Below, in pieces: positions 1 through 6,788 of a stretch of 13,796 nt of DNA. The DNA comes from an uncultured Chloroflexota bacterium (lineage in GTDB: Bacteria; Chloroflexota; Anaerolineae; Anaerolineales; Anaerolineaceae). Each line of letters opens with the position of its first letter. Position 1 is the first letter of the stretch. The position numbers and the translations under genes were made by a program. The notes under the pieces were generated by a model. That model saw only the letters and a program-made list of their open reading frames with translations, was not told the DNA's origin and searched no databases. The stretch is from positions 1 to 13,796 of the forward strand of contig CADBKS010000146.1 in NCBI GenBank assembly GCA_902795255.1, read 5' to 3'.

Positions 1-799
1 CAGAGATCATGGATACGACCATGTTGATGATGATAAAGATCATCAGGATCAGGGAAAGCCCGGACCCGAGGTGCCAGTCATAAGCCAGTGTGAATTCCTG
101 TTCGATGATGTTGCCGATCAGCAGGATCTTGGAACCGCCCATCATCGTAGAGATCGCGAAGGTCGTCAGCGCAGGAATGAACACCATCGTCACGCCGCTG
201 AGGATGCCGGGCACGGTCAGCGGAAGCGTCACCCGCAGGAACGTCTGCAGTTTGTTCGCGCCGAGGTCCTGCGCGGCATTGATGACATTTTCATCGATTT
301 TCGCGAGCGAATTGTAGATCGGAAGGATCATGAAAGGCAGGAAGTTATAGACCATACCGATCACGATCGCAGCAGGCGTATTGATGATATGGATGGAAGG
401 CAGATGAATGGCATTCAGCAGGCTGTTGAGAACGCCCCTGTTTTCCAGAAGGGTCATCCATGCCAGCGTGCGGAGCAGGAAGTTCATCCACATCGGCAGG
501 ATGAAGAGCGTCGTCAGGATCCCCTCACTGCTCATTTTATTGTTCGCCAGGATCATTCCCAGCGGGTAGGCCAGGATAAAACAGATCACTGTGCTGACCA
601 CCGAAAGTTCCAGTGCCAGCAGCAGGGACTTCATGTGCTCGGGACGCGCAATGGCCGCGAGATTGGCAAAAGTAAACGCACCGCTGTCATCCGTGAGCCC
701 GTAATAAAGGATCATCCCGATCGGGACAATAATGAAAATAAGTGCCCAGCCCAGATAAGGCGACGCCATCAGGGCTGATGTTTTCCGGTTGTTGAACAT
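1..799 (-). CDS. potB: Spermidine/putrescine ABC transporter permease PotB (3' end cut by window edge)
   Basis: This is one of the two membrane subunits of a PotABCD-type polyamine importer. About 266 residues are visible and the frame stays open to base 1. E. coli PotB has about 275, so only a few C-terminal residues are missing. The reading shows an N-terminal membrane segment (about residues 17-35), five further hydrophobic segments, and the permease EAA loop near residues 174-199 (NAAQDLGAN, then LPLTVPGI), which docks on the ATPase. Two ATGs are adjacent, at 802 and 799. I chose 799 because the ribosome site AAGGGGG would sit only one base from the 802 start. That site overlaps the potA stop codon at 809-811, so translation is probably coupled to potA. 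potC and potD would be expected beyond the left edge. The family call is firm. Exact substrate choice (spermidine or putrescine) cannot be read from the sequence. Confidence 0.9.
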   Translation of the reverse strand, partial: MFNNRKTSALMASPYLGWALIFIIVPIGMILYYGLTDDSGAFTFANLAAIARPEHMKSLLLALELSVVSTVICFILAYPLGMILANNKMSSEGILTTLFILPMWMNFLLRTLAWMTLLENRGVLNSLLNAIHLPSIHIINTPAAIVIGMVYNFLPFMILPIYNSLAKIDENVINAAQDLGANKLQTFLRVTLPLTVPGILSGVTMVFIPALTTFAISTMMGGSKILLIGNIIEQEFTLAYDWHLGSGLSLILMIFIIINMVVSMIS

Positions 800-808
800 C
801 ATTCCCCC

Positions 809-1885
809 TTATGCGTCAAGAACACTGATGGCTTCTTCATCTTCGGATTCGGGGATGTTCATGACCTGAATATTGAAGGGATCCACATAAATATCCACTT
901 CGCTGCCGACTTTATTCATTCGGGTGGAATGGACGAGCCACTCAAATCCGCCGGCCTGAACTTCCATCTCATAATGAACACCCTTGAAAATAACATCCGT
1001 GACAACGCCGGAAAGGATCCCCTTTCCGCGTTCCACCAGTTCCACATCTTCCGGACGAATGACCACGTCAACTTCCCGGTTGCTGCCGAAGCCCTTATCC
1101 ACGCAGACAAAATCCGTCCCGAGGATATTCACCAGTTCATCGCGGACCATCGTAGACCGGATGATATTGGAGTCACCGATAAAGTCAGCCACAAATGCAT
1201 TTTCCGGCTCGTTGTAAATATGTTCGGGAGAGCCCTCCTGCTGGATATAGCCCTGGTTCATAACGACGATATGGTCCGACATCGTCAGGGCTTCTTCCTG
1301 ATCATGCGTAACATAAATGAACGTGATGCCCAGCTCATTTTTAAGCCGGATCAGTTCATACTGCATGTCCTGACGGAGCTTCAGGTCCAGCGCACCGAGC
1401 GGTTCATCCAGAAGCAGGACTTTCGGTTCGTTCACGATTGCGCGGGCGATCGCGATCCGCTGTTGCTGACCGCCGGAAAGCGAGTCCGGCATGCGGTGCT
1501 CAAACCCCTCAAGGTTGACCAGTTTCAGCGCGTATTTGATCTTGTCTTTGATGTACGCGGAAGGTTTATTCTTGATCTTCAGGCCGAAGGCGATATTTTC
1601 CGCCACATCCAGATGCGAAAACAGAGCGTATTTCTGAAATACTGTATTCAGCTGACGTTTGTTCGGTGCAAGATCCGTGATATCTTTGCCGTCAAATATG
1701 ACACGCCCCTGATCCGGGCGCTCAAAACCGCCGATGATGCGCAGCGTTGTTGTCTTCCCGCAGCCCGAAGGGCCGAGAAGCGTAACAAATGAATTCTCAT
1801 AGATCGTGAGATTCATCTCATCCAGGACCAATTGTCCGTCATACGATTTGGAAATATTCTGAAGCTGAATCAGTTCCTTTTTCAT
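809..1885 (-). CDS. potA: Spermidine/putrescine ABC transporter ATP-binding protein PotA
   Basis: This is the cytoplasmic ATPase that drives polyamine uptake through PotB/PotC, 358 residues long (E. coli PotA has about 378). Motifs seen: Walker A GPSGCGKT at residues 38-45, Q-loop VFQ at 82-84, ABC signature LSGGQ at 136-140, Walker B VLLLDEP at 156-162, and the H-loop His at 194 in THDQEEA. A C-terminal TOBE-like regulatory domain follows (about 240-358, with VIRPEDVEL). The frame extends 22 codons further upstream to an ATG at 1951. I reject that start because it has no ribosome site, while the ATG at 1885 has a GGGGGG tract about 8 bases upstream and gives the usual N-terminus. It leads the operon with potB directly downstream (9-base gap). 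A TTGATT/TATATT promoter candidate lies about 90 bases upstream. PotA is hard to separate from other MalK-like ATPases alone; the adjacent PotB supports the call. Confidence 0.93.
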   Translation of the reverse strand: MKKELIQLQNISKSYDGQLVLDEMNLTIYENSFVTLLGPSGCGKTTTLRIIGGFERPDQGRVIFDGKDITDLAPNKRQLNTVFQKYALFSHLDVAENIAFGLKIKNKPSAYIKDKIKYALKLVNLEGFEHRMPDSLSGGQQQRIAIARAIVNEPKVLLLDEPLGALDLKLRQDMQYELIRLKNELGITFIYVTHDQEEALTMSDHIVVMNQGYIQQEGSPEHIYNEPENAFVADFIGDSNIIRSTMVRDELVNILGTDFVCVDKGFGSNREVDVVIRPEDVELVERGKGILSGVVTDVIFKGVHYEMEVQAGGFEWLVHSTRMNKVGSEVDIYVDPFNIQVMNIPESEDEEAISVLDA

Positions 1886-1975
1886 AAGCCAGTCCCCCCA
1901 ATTTAAAAATAGTCGGTAAGAAAGACGGCGACAAACTTCGCTCTGTTCCATTTGTGAAAAGGAATCTTTCTATAG

Positions 1976-2003
1976 AATATATTTTATCCCTCAATTAAAT
2001 CAA
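1976..2003 (-). promoter_or_regulatory. Candidate potA promoter
   Basis: On the minus strand TTGATT (1998-2003) is followed after 16 bases by TATATT (1976-1981), a five-of-six match to the -10 consensus. It would start transcription near 1969, leaving a leader of about 84 bases before potA. No riboswitch fold was recognised in that leader. Seen by pattern only. Confidence 0.4.
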
Positions 2004-2096
2004 GTCGGGGAAAAACCTGAATGCTTATGATAATTCACCCTGCCGGATGACCGCTTCCCGGCGCGGAAGGTGAAACCGGTGCCGGATAATATCAGG

Positions 2097-2102
2097 TATA
2101 AT
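2097..2102 (+). promoter_or_regulatory. -10 box for the M28/glutaminyl cyclase-like gene
   Basis: A perfect TATAAT lies 26 bases upstream of the ATG at 2129. The implied start near 2109 leaves a short leader carrying the AAAGGA ribosome site. No recognisable -35 element sits 16-18 bases upstream, so the promoter call rests on the -10 box and its placement. Confidence 0.4.
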
Positions 2103-2128
2103 AATCTCCGGTAAAGGAAAACACTCCG

Positions 2129-3010
2129 ATGAAACGATCGATTTTATTTCTGATAATGACATCCGTCCTCGCGTGCATAGCAGGATGCACGGCTGCGGAT
2201 AACGGACAGCTCCGGCTGATGGACTTTGTCGAACAACAGATGGCGCTGGGGCCCCGGACACCCGGAAGCGATGCACATGCCCGATTTATCACACAGACCG
2301 CTGCTTTTCTGGAAAATGCTGGCTGGGAAGTCCGCTGCGATTCCGTGAAATACCGGGGAAAAACCGTGGAAAACATTGAAGCCGTACGCGGCCCGGAGGA
2401 TGCGGAACGCTGGATCGTTGTCGGCGCCCATTATGACAGCCGGATCACCGCGGACCAGGAAAGCCGGGAATCCGACCGGCAGCAGCCCGTTCCTGCGGCA
2501 AATGACGGCGCCTCCGGGGCTGCGGTTTTGCTCGGACTGGCGCAGACCCTGCCGGAATTGCCGGAGACTCGCGTGACACTGGCTTTCTTCGACGCGGAAG
2601 ATCAGGGGAAAGTAATGGGCTGGCCGGACTGGTGCCTCGGATCGGCACTGCTCGCAGAGGAATACGGACAGCTGGAACGGAAACCGGATGCCGTGATCGT
2701 CATCGACATGATCGGGGACAGGGAGCTGAATATTTACCGGGAAAAGAACTCCGATGCGGCCCTGAATGACACGCTCTTCGGCATCGCCGGCGAACTGGGC
2801 CTGTCAAAACAGTTTATCAACACGGTGAAATATTCCATGTACGACGACCATATTCCCTTCCTGCAGCAGGGAATCCCGGCTGCAGACCTGATCGATTTCG
2901 ACTACCCGTGGTGGCATACACTGGAGGATACTGCCGACAAACTTTCCGAAGAGAGTCTGCAGGCTGTTTACAGGGTCCTTTACACCTATCTGACCGGAAG
3001 CCCGAAGTAA
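2129..3010 (+). CDS. M28-family zinc lipoprotein, probable glutaminyl-peptide cyclotransferase (glutaminyl cyclase-like)
   Basis: A 293-residue exported enzyme. The N-terminus is a lipoprotein signal: positive MKR, hydrophobic core, and lipobox IAGC with the lipidated Cys at residue 20, so it should be anchored on the outer face of the membrane. The rest follows the M28 fold in the order seen in mammalian glutaminyl cyclase: VVGAHYDSR (His101), ANDGASGAA (Asp126), FFDAEDQG (Glu157/Asp158), IDMIGD (Asp193), DDHIPFLQQGIP (Asp240), then WWHTLEDT (His263). In human glutaminyl cyclase the corresponding stretches are FFDGEEAF, LDLIGA, DDHIPFLRRGVP and VWHTMDD; the zinc ligands there are Asp159, Glu202 and His330. 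Here Asp158 takes the Glu202 place. The expected reaction is cyclisation of N-terminal Gln to pyroglutamate on exported peptides. Aminopeptidase activity is the alternative. It stands alone, with its own -10 box upstream and a strong terminator downstream. The family is sure; the reaction is likely but unproven. Confidence 0.85.
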   Translation: MKRSILFLIMTSVLACIAGCTAADNGQLRLMDFVEQQMALGPRTPGSDAHARFITQTAAFLENAGWEVRCDSVKYRGKTVENIEAVRGPEDAERWIVVGAHYDSRITADQESRESDRQQPVPAANDGASGAAVLLGLAQTLPELPETRVTLAFFDAEDQGKVMGWPDWCLGSALLAEEYGQLERKPDAVIVIDMIGDRELNIYREKNSDAALNDTLFGIAGELGLSKQFINTVKYSMYDDHIPFLQQGIPAADLIDFDYPWWHTLEDTADKLSEESLQAVYRVLYTYLTGSPK

Positions 3011-3020
3011 AGATAATATA

Positions 3021-3057
3021 AAAAAAGCCGCTGCCCGTTGGGAACAGCGGCTTTTTT
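3021..3057. terminator. Bidirectional intrinsic terminator between the M28 gene and birA
   Basis: GCCGCTG (3027-3033) pairs with CAGCGGC (3045-3051), with an inner CCC/GGG pairing possible. Six A's precede and six T's follow, so the stem works in both directions and serves both convergent genes. Confidence 0.88.
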
Positions 3058-3095
3058 ATCGTATCAATACCGGTGCAGATGCTTTTTCCGGGACG

Positions 3096-3890
3096 CTAAG
3101 CCGGGCGCAGGGAGATCTCCCCGGCCATATAAGTGACGGTCCGGCCGCCGGCTTCCTCGACGCGCAGATTTCCTTCGGCATCAATGCCGGATACCACGCA
3201 ATTCACTGCTTTCCCGTCCGGACGGACAACAACAGCCGGCTCATTTTTATAAGCCAGCCGGCGTTCCCACAATTCAAAGAATCCGGGGCTTCCGATCAGC
3301 GGCCGGAGTCTGATGAGCTGCTCAATGAAGGCCCGGATGAACGCTGCACGGCCGATCACGATCCCGGTCTCATCCTCAACGGAGGAAGCCGGATAAGTGA
3401 GGTCCGGGATCTCGGGAGCGGCCCCGTGCAGCAGATTGGTCCCGAGCCCGAGGATCAGCGCGTTCAGGTGATTCCCCTCCCACTGCGTTTCACAGAGGAC
3501 CCCGCAGATCTTTCTGCGGTTCAGCAGCACGTCATTCGGCCACTTGATCTCCGCATCAATGCTCCATCCCGCGGAAAGTGCCTCCCGGACGGCCAGCCCT
3601 GTAAGCGGCGAGAACAGATTCAGATACCGAAGTTCTGCCGCTGTTGGCCGGATGATGACCGTCAGCGGCAGGGAGGTTCCCGGAACCGTGACCCACTTCC
3701 GGTGCATCCGCCCGCGCCCGGAGATCTGCTCAAAAGCCGTGATCACACTCAGATCCGCGGCACCGGCAGAGGCCCGTTCAAAACCGAAATCATTGGTCGA
3801 ACCGATCCTTTCAAAACAGTGGATCTCTCCGACAGGAAGTCCTTCCAGACTGCCGGCCAGTTCTTCACGGGTCAAAAAATCGTTTTTCAT
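3096..3890 (-). CDS. birA: Biotin--[acetyl-CoA-carboxylase] ligase, catalytic type without DNA-binding domain
   Basis: This enzyme activates biotin to biotinoyl-AMP and transfers it to the lysine of biotin carboxyl carrier proteins in the cytoplasm. The 264-residue protein shows GSTND at residues 30-34, the adenylate-binding loop GRGRMHRKW at 58-66, KWPNDVLLN at 116-124 and a KICGVLCE stretch just after. A small C-terminal beta domain covers about residues 215-264. There is no N-terminal winged helix; the catalytic domain begins almost at once. It is therefore a group I ligase and should not repress biotin genes as E. coli BirA does. The ATG at 3890 has a weak GGCGGA ribosome site 8 bases upstream. 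The leader holds a hairpin at 3914-3944. No biotin-synthesis gene is adjacent. It ends facing the M28 gene across a shared terminator. Confidence 0.93.
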   Translation of the reverse strand: MKNDFLTREELAGSLEGLPVGEIHCFERIGSTNDFGFERASAGAADLSVITAFEQISGRGRMHRKWVTVPGTSLPLTVIIRPTAAELRYLNLFSPLTGLAVREALSAGWSIDAEIKWPNDVLLNRRKICGVLCETQWEGNHLNALILGLGTNLLHGAAPEIPDLTYPASSVEDETGIVIGRAAFIRAFIEQLIRLRPLIGSPGFFELWERRLAYKNEPAVVVRPDGKAVNCVVSGIDAEGNLRVEEAGGRTVTYMAGEISLRPA

Positions 3891-3913
3891 GTTCTGTTCC
3901 GCCTGTCAGCTGC

Positions 3914-3944
3914 GCCCGCTCCGATAAGAACATAAGCAGCGGGC
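3914..3944 (-). other. Hairpin in the birA leader
   Basis: GCCCGCT (3914-3920) and AGCGGGC (3938-3944) form a perfect 7-base-pair stem with a 17-base loop, ending about 23 bases before the birA start. No T run follows on the minus strand, so it is not a terminator for that strand. Its role is unknown. Confidence 0.35.
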
Positions 3945-3958
3945 ATCTTTTAAAATCC

Positions 3959-3984
3959 AAAAGCTGTCAGCAAGGACAGCTTTT
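3959..3984 (-). terminator. Intrinsic terminator downstream of the DUF5679 gene
   Basis: AAAAGCTGTC (3959-3968) and GACAGCTTTT (3975-3984) form a perfect 10-base-pair stem with a 6-base loop. On the minus strand the stem ends in TTTT, followed by GGATTTT. It lies 28 bases beyond the DUF5679 stop codon. Confidence 0.65.
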
Positions 3985-3995
3985 GCAATTCATTA

Positions 3996-4020
3996 CAGAA
4001 ATAATTTTGACTTATTTCTG
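3996..4020 (-). other. AT-rich hairpin spanning the DUF5679 stop codon
   Basis: CAGAAATAA (3996-4004) and TTATTTCTG (4012-4020) are exact inverted copies separated by 7 bases. The stop codon (4012-4014) is inside one arm. Together with the terminator at 3959-3984 it gives two hairpins in tandem at the 3' end. It is AT-rich, so it may be an RNA end-stabiliser or chance rather than a second terminator. Confidence 0.4.
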
Positions 4021-4185
4021 GGGGGCTTCCATGCCCTCATGAAGTTCGGTGCGGCCGATGCGATAGATTTTGGTACCGCATTCCGGGCAGGTCCCGAAAA
4101 CGACAGCGCTGCCGCGCTTGTTGAAACCAGCGGTGGGATTCTGGATCTCACGCTTTGCTTTGCACTTTACACAATATCCTTCCAT
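4012..4185 (-). CDS. DUF5679 small zinc-ribbon protein
   Basis: A 57-residue cytoplasmic protein with two CxxC knuckles: Cys5/Cys8 (YCVKCKAKRE) and Cys33/Cys36 (TCPECGTKIYRIG). This spacing and the ends MEGYCVKCKAKRE and GTCPECGTK match the DUF5679 family, small proteins found in many bacteria with no established function. The frame runs upstream to a TTG at 4200, but the ATG at 4185 has a full GGAGG 8 bases upstream and gives the family N-terminus. The gene looks monocistronic: it has a good promoter (4285-4312), a structured leader of about 90 bases, a hairpin at the stop codon and a terminator beyond. A single zinc site made from four Cys is likely. Nucleic-acid or protein binding is possible but not shown by the sequence. 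Confidence 0.88.
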   Translation of the reverse strand: MEGYCVKCKAKREIQNPTAGFNKRGSAVVFGTCPECGTKIYRIGRTELHEGMEAPQK

Positions 4186-4218
4186 TTTTATAACCTCCAA
4201 TTATTATATGGATTCTGC

Positions 4219-4270
4219 AAGGGCAGGTGCCCTTGGTTTTCAGTTTACCGGAAATGACCCTCTCCGGTCA
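4219..4270 (-). promoter_or_regulatory. Structured leader of the DUF5679 gene
   Basis: Three small inverted repeats lie between the promoter and ribosome site. The first is TGACC/GGTCA (4255-4259 with 4266-4270). The second is ACCGGA/TCCGGT (4247-4252 with 4263-4268). The third is AAGGGC/GCCCTT with a 4-base loop (4219-4224 with 4229-4234). The first two share bases 4266-4268 and cannot form together. This could be a switch, but the stems are short and no known RNA family was recognised. Confidence 0.3.
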
Positions 4271-4284
4271 CTTCATATAGATAC

Positions 4285-4312
4285 AGTATACACGATGTCG
4301 GGAAAAAATCAA
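4285..4312 (-). promoter_or_regulatory. Promoter of the DUF5679 gene
   Basis: On the minus strand TTGATT (4307-4312) and TATACT (4285-4290) are 16 bases apart, with TG directly before the -10 box. The predicted start is near 4278, about 93 bases before the ATG. The same TTGATT with a 16-base spacer occurs before potA. Confidence 0.55.
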
Positions 4313-4390
4313 GAGGAGATGAGTAATTCAGCCCAAAACTACCTCAGAATAATGACGAACGGCACGGCCTGATCGTAAAATAATCATAAT

Positions 4391-4422
4391 TAAATAAAAA
4401 ACGGCTTCATTCAAAAGCCGTT
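4391..4422 (-). terminator. Intrinsic terminator of the cold-shock gene
   Basis: On the minus strand AACGGCTT pairs with AAGCCGTT (4415-4422 with 4400-4407, 7-base loop), followed by TTTTATTTA. It lies about 35 bases past the cold-shock stop codon. Confidence 0.87.
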
Positions 4423-4455
4423 GCACTCAATACAGAGCCTGCGCTCTGCATTCGG

Positions 4456-4665
4456 TCAGAGGACCGTTACGTTGCTGGCCTGCAGTCCCTTCGGGCCGCG
4501 TTCCACTGTAAACTCGACTTCCTGACCTTCCTTCAGCGTGCGGAAACCATTACCCTGGATCGCGGTGTAATGGACGAAAATATCATCACCTTCCGGCTGG
4601 GACAAAAAGCCATAACCTCTTGATTCATTGAACCACTTTACTGTACCTTTAACTGTTTCACTCAT
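4456..4665 (-). CDS. Cold-shock protein (CspA family)
   Basis: A 69-residue single cold-shock domain that binds single-stranded RNA and DNA and melts RNA structure. It has [16 protein letters not shown] near the N-terminus with RNP1 at residues 16-21, and RNP2 DIFVHY at 28-33. The family ending [10 protein letters not shown] is intact and the length is typical. The frame begins at a GTG (4668), but the ATG at 4665 has AGGAG 9 bases upstream and gives the normal [11 protein letters not shown] start. It is a single-gene unit with its own terminator. The upstream region suggests a leader of over 100 bases, as is common for cold-inducible csp mRNAs. Which paralogue (CspA, B, C or D type) cannot be decided, so no symbol is given. 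Confidence 0.96.
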   Translation of the reverse strand: MSETVKGTVKWFNESRGYGFLSQPEGDDIFVHYTAIQGNGFRTLKEGQEVEFTVERGPKGLQASNVTVL

Positions 4666-4799
4666 CACCTAATTCTCCTAATATTCATATCCCTGCTCGG
4701 GAAACATCATTGCTGAATTTGGCCGTATAAACATAGATATGCGCAGCGGGGCGAAAAAATTGCCTTCGGCCTTGCCGGCCTCACTCAACACAATTGTTA

Positions 4800-4846
4800 T
4801 TTATATCACAAAATCAACTTTAATGCATAAAAAAGTACAATGTCAA
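4800..4846 (-). promoter_or_regulatory. Candidate cold-shock gene promoter region
   Basis: On the minus strand a perfect TTGACA (4841-4846) has only a weak -10 partner (TAAAGT or TTAAAG) at 17-18 bases. Further downstream an extended -10 TGATATAAA (4800-4808) could act alone. Either would give a long csp leader of roughly 130-150 bases. The two possibilities cannot be separated by eye. Confidence 0.4.
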
Positions 4847-4974
4847 TAATCATATATTTTTATGTATTTTTATGGCAGACGCCATGCGGTTTTCCGGAAG
4901 AACAAAAGATCCATTTCAAAACGGCGTGTTTTTAAAGATCGCCGGAACCGGATGCGCTTCCGGAACTTCTTTGG

Positions 4975-4980
4975 TACAAT
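4975..4980 (+). promoter_or_regulatory. Possible -10 box for gatCAB
   Basis: TACAAT preceded by G, 24 bases before the gatC start. A start near 4987 would keep the AAAGGG ribosome site at 4988-4993. No -35 match was seen at 16-18 bases. Confidence 0.3.
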
Positions 4981-5004
4981 TTCAGGGAAAGGGTACTGTC
5001 TTTT

Positions 5005-5325
5005 ATGGATGAACTGATCAGCAAAGAAATTTTTGATGAACTGGTCCAAACCGGAAGGATCCGATTGGAGCCGGCAGAAGCCGAAAAGATCCGTGCCGAA
5101 ATGAACCGTCAGATGGAAGTGATCCGGCAGCTGGAAGCGATCCCGCCGGACGAATCGCTGCGTCCGGTCATCCATGGAAATCCTTATCCGGCAGAAACAC
5201 GCTGTGCACTGCGGGATGATACGGTCCGGCCTTTTGAAAACGCTGATGCGATCATCCGCGAGGTTCCGGCAGTCCGGGACGGGTACATCATTTCACCGGA
5301 TATACAGTACCGGAAGATCGGCTGA
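5005..5325 (+). CDS. gatC: Asp/Glu-tRNA amidotransferase subunit C
   Basis: This is the small subunit of GatCAB, which amidates misacylated Glu-tRNA(Gln) and/or Asp-tRNA(Asn). GatC wraps around GatA and stabilises the GatA-GatB contact. The 106-residue product has a helical N-terminal half (about residues 1-45, LEPAEAEKIRAEMNRQM) and the typical extended C-terminal part with LRDDTVRPF (69-77) and the closing RDGYIISPDI (91-100). Length is normal for the family. An AAAGGG ribosome site lies 11 bases upstream, somewhat far. It is first in the operon, with gatA beginning two bases after its TGA. Sequence conservation in GatC is low, so the call rests on these motifs plus the gatA and gatB neighbours. 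Confidence 0.93.
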   Translation: MDELISKEIFDELVQTGRIRLEPAEAEKIRAEMNRQMEVIRQLEAIPPDESLRPVIHGNPYPAETRCALRDDTVRPFENADAIIREVPAVRDGYIISPDIQYRKIG

Positions 5326-5327
5326 AC

Positions 5328-6785
5328 ATGGACTTCACTTTACTGACTGCATACGAACAGGCGGAAGCTGTCCGGACCGGGCAGATTTCCGCGGCGGAAC
5401 TGCTGGAGGCAACGCTGGATCGGGTCAGGTCCGCCGACGGATATACCGGGCCTGCGGATCCCTGTCTGCCTCAGGAAGAAAAACCGGGGATCCATGCCTT
5501 TGTGACGTTATGTGAGGAGGAAGCCCGGGCCAAAGCGTCGGAAATAGACCGCCGCATTGCGGCAGGTGAACCGGCCGGGCCTCTGGCCGGTGTTCCCTAT
5601 TCCGCAAAAGATGTTTACTGTACTGCCGGTATCCCCACTGCAGCCGGGTCCGCGATCCTTTCCGGATGGCGCCCGCCATACAATGCCGCCGTGATCGAAC
5701 GGATGAACGCGGCCGGTGCGGTCCTTTTCGGGAAGACGAACTGTGATGAATTCGCGATGGGCGGGACAAACGAAACCTCAGCTTACCGGCCAACCCCGCG
5801 CAATCCGCATGATCCGGACCGTGTTCCGGGCGGATCTTCCGGCGGATCCGCTGCCGCAGTCGCTGCTTTTGAAGGAGCGGTCTCCCTCGGCACCGATACC
5901 GGCGGCTCGATCCGTGAACCGGCATCCTTCTGCGGCATCGTCGGGCTGAAGCCGACCTACGGACGCGTTTCCCGCTGGGGGACGGCCGCATTTGCCTCAT
6001 CCATGGATACGATGGGCCCGCTGACCAGGTCCGTGACGGATGCAGCACTGATCATGGATATCATCGCGGGCTTCGACCCGCGGGACAACACGACCGTAAA
6101 AGTCCCTGTTCCCGATCATCTCGGTGCACTCAAACAGGGCGTCCGCGGCATGCGGATCGGGCTTTCGGAGGATCTGATGCAGGTCTCGCTCATTAACGCG
6201 GACGGGACGATCGAAAACCATGCGGTCGATCCGGAGATCCGGGCCGCGGTGGAAAAGGCCGCGCGGATCCTTGAAGACCTCGGAGCAGAGATAATCGAGG
6301 ACGTTCCCATGCCGAACACCGTTTACTCCGTTCCCGCTTATTACGTTATTTCCCGGATCGAACGCGGGGAAGGCTTCGGCGAACAGGTCAAACTCAGGAT
6401 CCTGACCGGGCTTTTTATGAGCCGGAAGGAATTCTATGAAAAATACTATCTCCGGGCACAGCGCGCGCGGGCGCTGATCCGCAGCGATTATGACCGTGTA
6501 TTTGATCCGACGGGGAAATACCGTCTGGACGTCCTGCTGACGCCGTCGACACCTTCCACCGCTTTTCATTTCGGAGCCGCGTCCGGTGATTCGGTCATGG
6601 TCCAGTATGCGGACCAGTTCACCTCCCCGATGAACTTTGCCGGAACACCCGGGATCTCCATTCCGGTGGGGCGGGATCAAGATGGTCTCCCGATCGGTGT
6701 GCAGGCCGCCGGTTACGATTTTTGCGAACCCCGGATCCTCCGCGCGGCATATGCCATCGAACAAACGCTGAAACAGCAGGGGTAA
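5328..6785 (+). CDS. gatA: Asp/Glu-tRNA amidotransferase subunit A (glutaminase)
   Basis: This subunit hydrolyses glutamine and sends the ammonia through a channel to GatB. It is an amidase-signature enzyme of 485 residues, a normal length. The Ser-cisSer-Lys triad can be read directly: Lys94 in PYSAKDVYC, cis-Ser170 in PGGSSGGSAAAVA, and nucleophile Ser194 in GTDTGGSIREPAS. The 24-residue spacing between the two serines matches other amidases. The fold-specific GKTNCDEFAMG (135-145) marks GatA rather than a general amidase. A two-base gap after gatC and a three-base gap before gatB indicate one operon with coupled translation. Nothing is truncated or out of frame. Confidence 0.97.
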   Translation: MDFTLLTAYEQAEAVRTGQISAAELLEATLDRVRSADGYTGPADPCLPQEEKPGIHAFVTLCEEEARAKASEIDRRIAAGEPAGPLAGVPYSAKDVYCTAGIPTAAGSAILSGWRPPYNAAVIERMNAAGAVLFGKTNCDEFAMGGTNETSAYRPTPRNPHDPDRVPGGSSGGSAAAVAAFEGAVSLGTDTGGSIREPASFCGIVGLKPTYGRVSRWGTAAFASSMDTMGPLTRSVTDAALIMDIIAGFDPRDNTTVKVPVPDHLGALKQGVRGMRIGLSEDLMQVSLINADGTIENHAVDPEIRAAVEKAARILEDLGAEIIEDVPMPNTVYSVPAYYVISRIERGEGFGEQVKLRILTGLFMSRKEFYEKYYLRAQRARALIRSDYDRVFDPTGKYRLDVLLTPSTPSTAFHFGAASGDSVMVQYADQFTSPMNFAGTPGISIPVGRDQDGLPIGVQAAGYDFCEPRILRAAYAIEQTLKQQG

Positions 6786-6788
6786 ATC

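Larger units (their letters stand above)
4666..5004. other. Divergent AT-rich intergenic region between csp and gatC
   Basis: 339 bases without a convincing gene. Bases 4790-4875 are strongly AT-rich and hold the likely csp promoter. The csp leader (about 4666-4793) contains a GC-rich patch at 4758-4780 with repeated GGCC and TTGCC, but I could not fold it into a strong hairpin. The gatC side (4876-5004) has short CCGGA/TCCGG repeats near 4949-4965 and a TACAAT box at 4975-4980. A 46-codon open frame from 4872 to 5012 has no ribosome site and is probably spurious. Confidence 0.6.

Noticed and set aside
71..778. Plus-strand open frame opposite potB
   Set aside because: The minus strand reads a full PotB membrane protein; the plus-strand product is unusually rich in Arg, His, Gln and Asp, as expected for the reverse of a hydrophobic protein.
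1886..1951. 22-codon N-terminal extension of PotA from an ATG at 1951
   Set aside because: No ribosome site before 1951, sequence unlike PotA N-termini, and a strong ribosome site precedes the ATG at 1885.
1886..2000. Riboswitch in the potA leader
   Set aside because: No conserved aptamer core or terminator/anti-terminator pair could be recognised in this AT-rich leader.
4758..4780. GC-rich patch plus T run in the csp leader as an attenuator
   Set aside because: The arm next to the T run (minus strand) has no complementary partner upstream beyond 3-4 base pairs.
4872..5012. 46-codon open frame overlapping the gatC start
   Set aside because: No ribosome site, AT-rich sequence upstream, and no recognisable protein features; a leader peptide cannot be excluded but is not supported.
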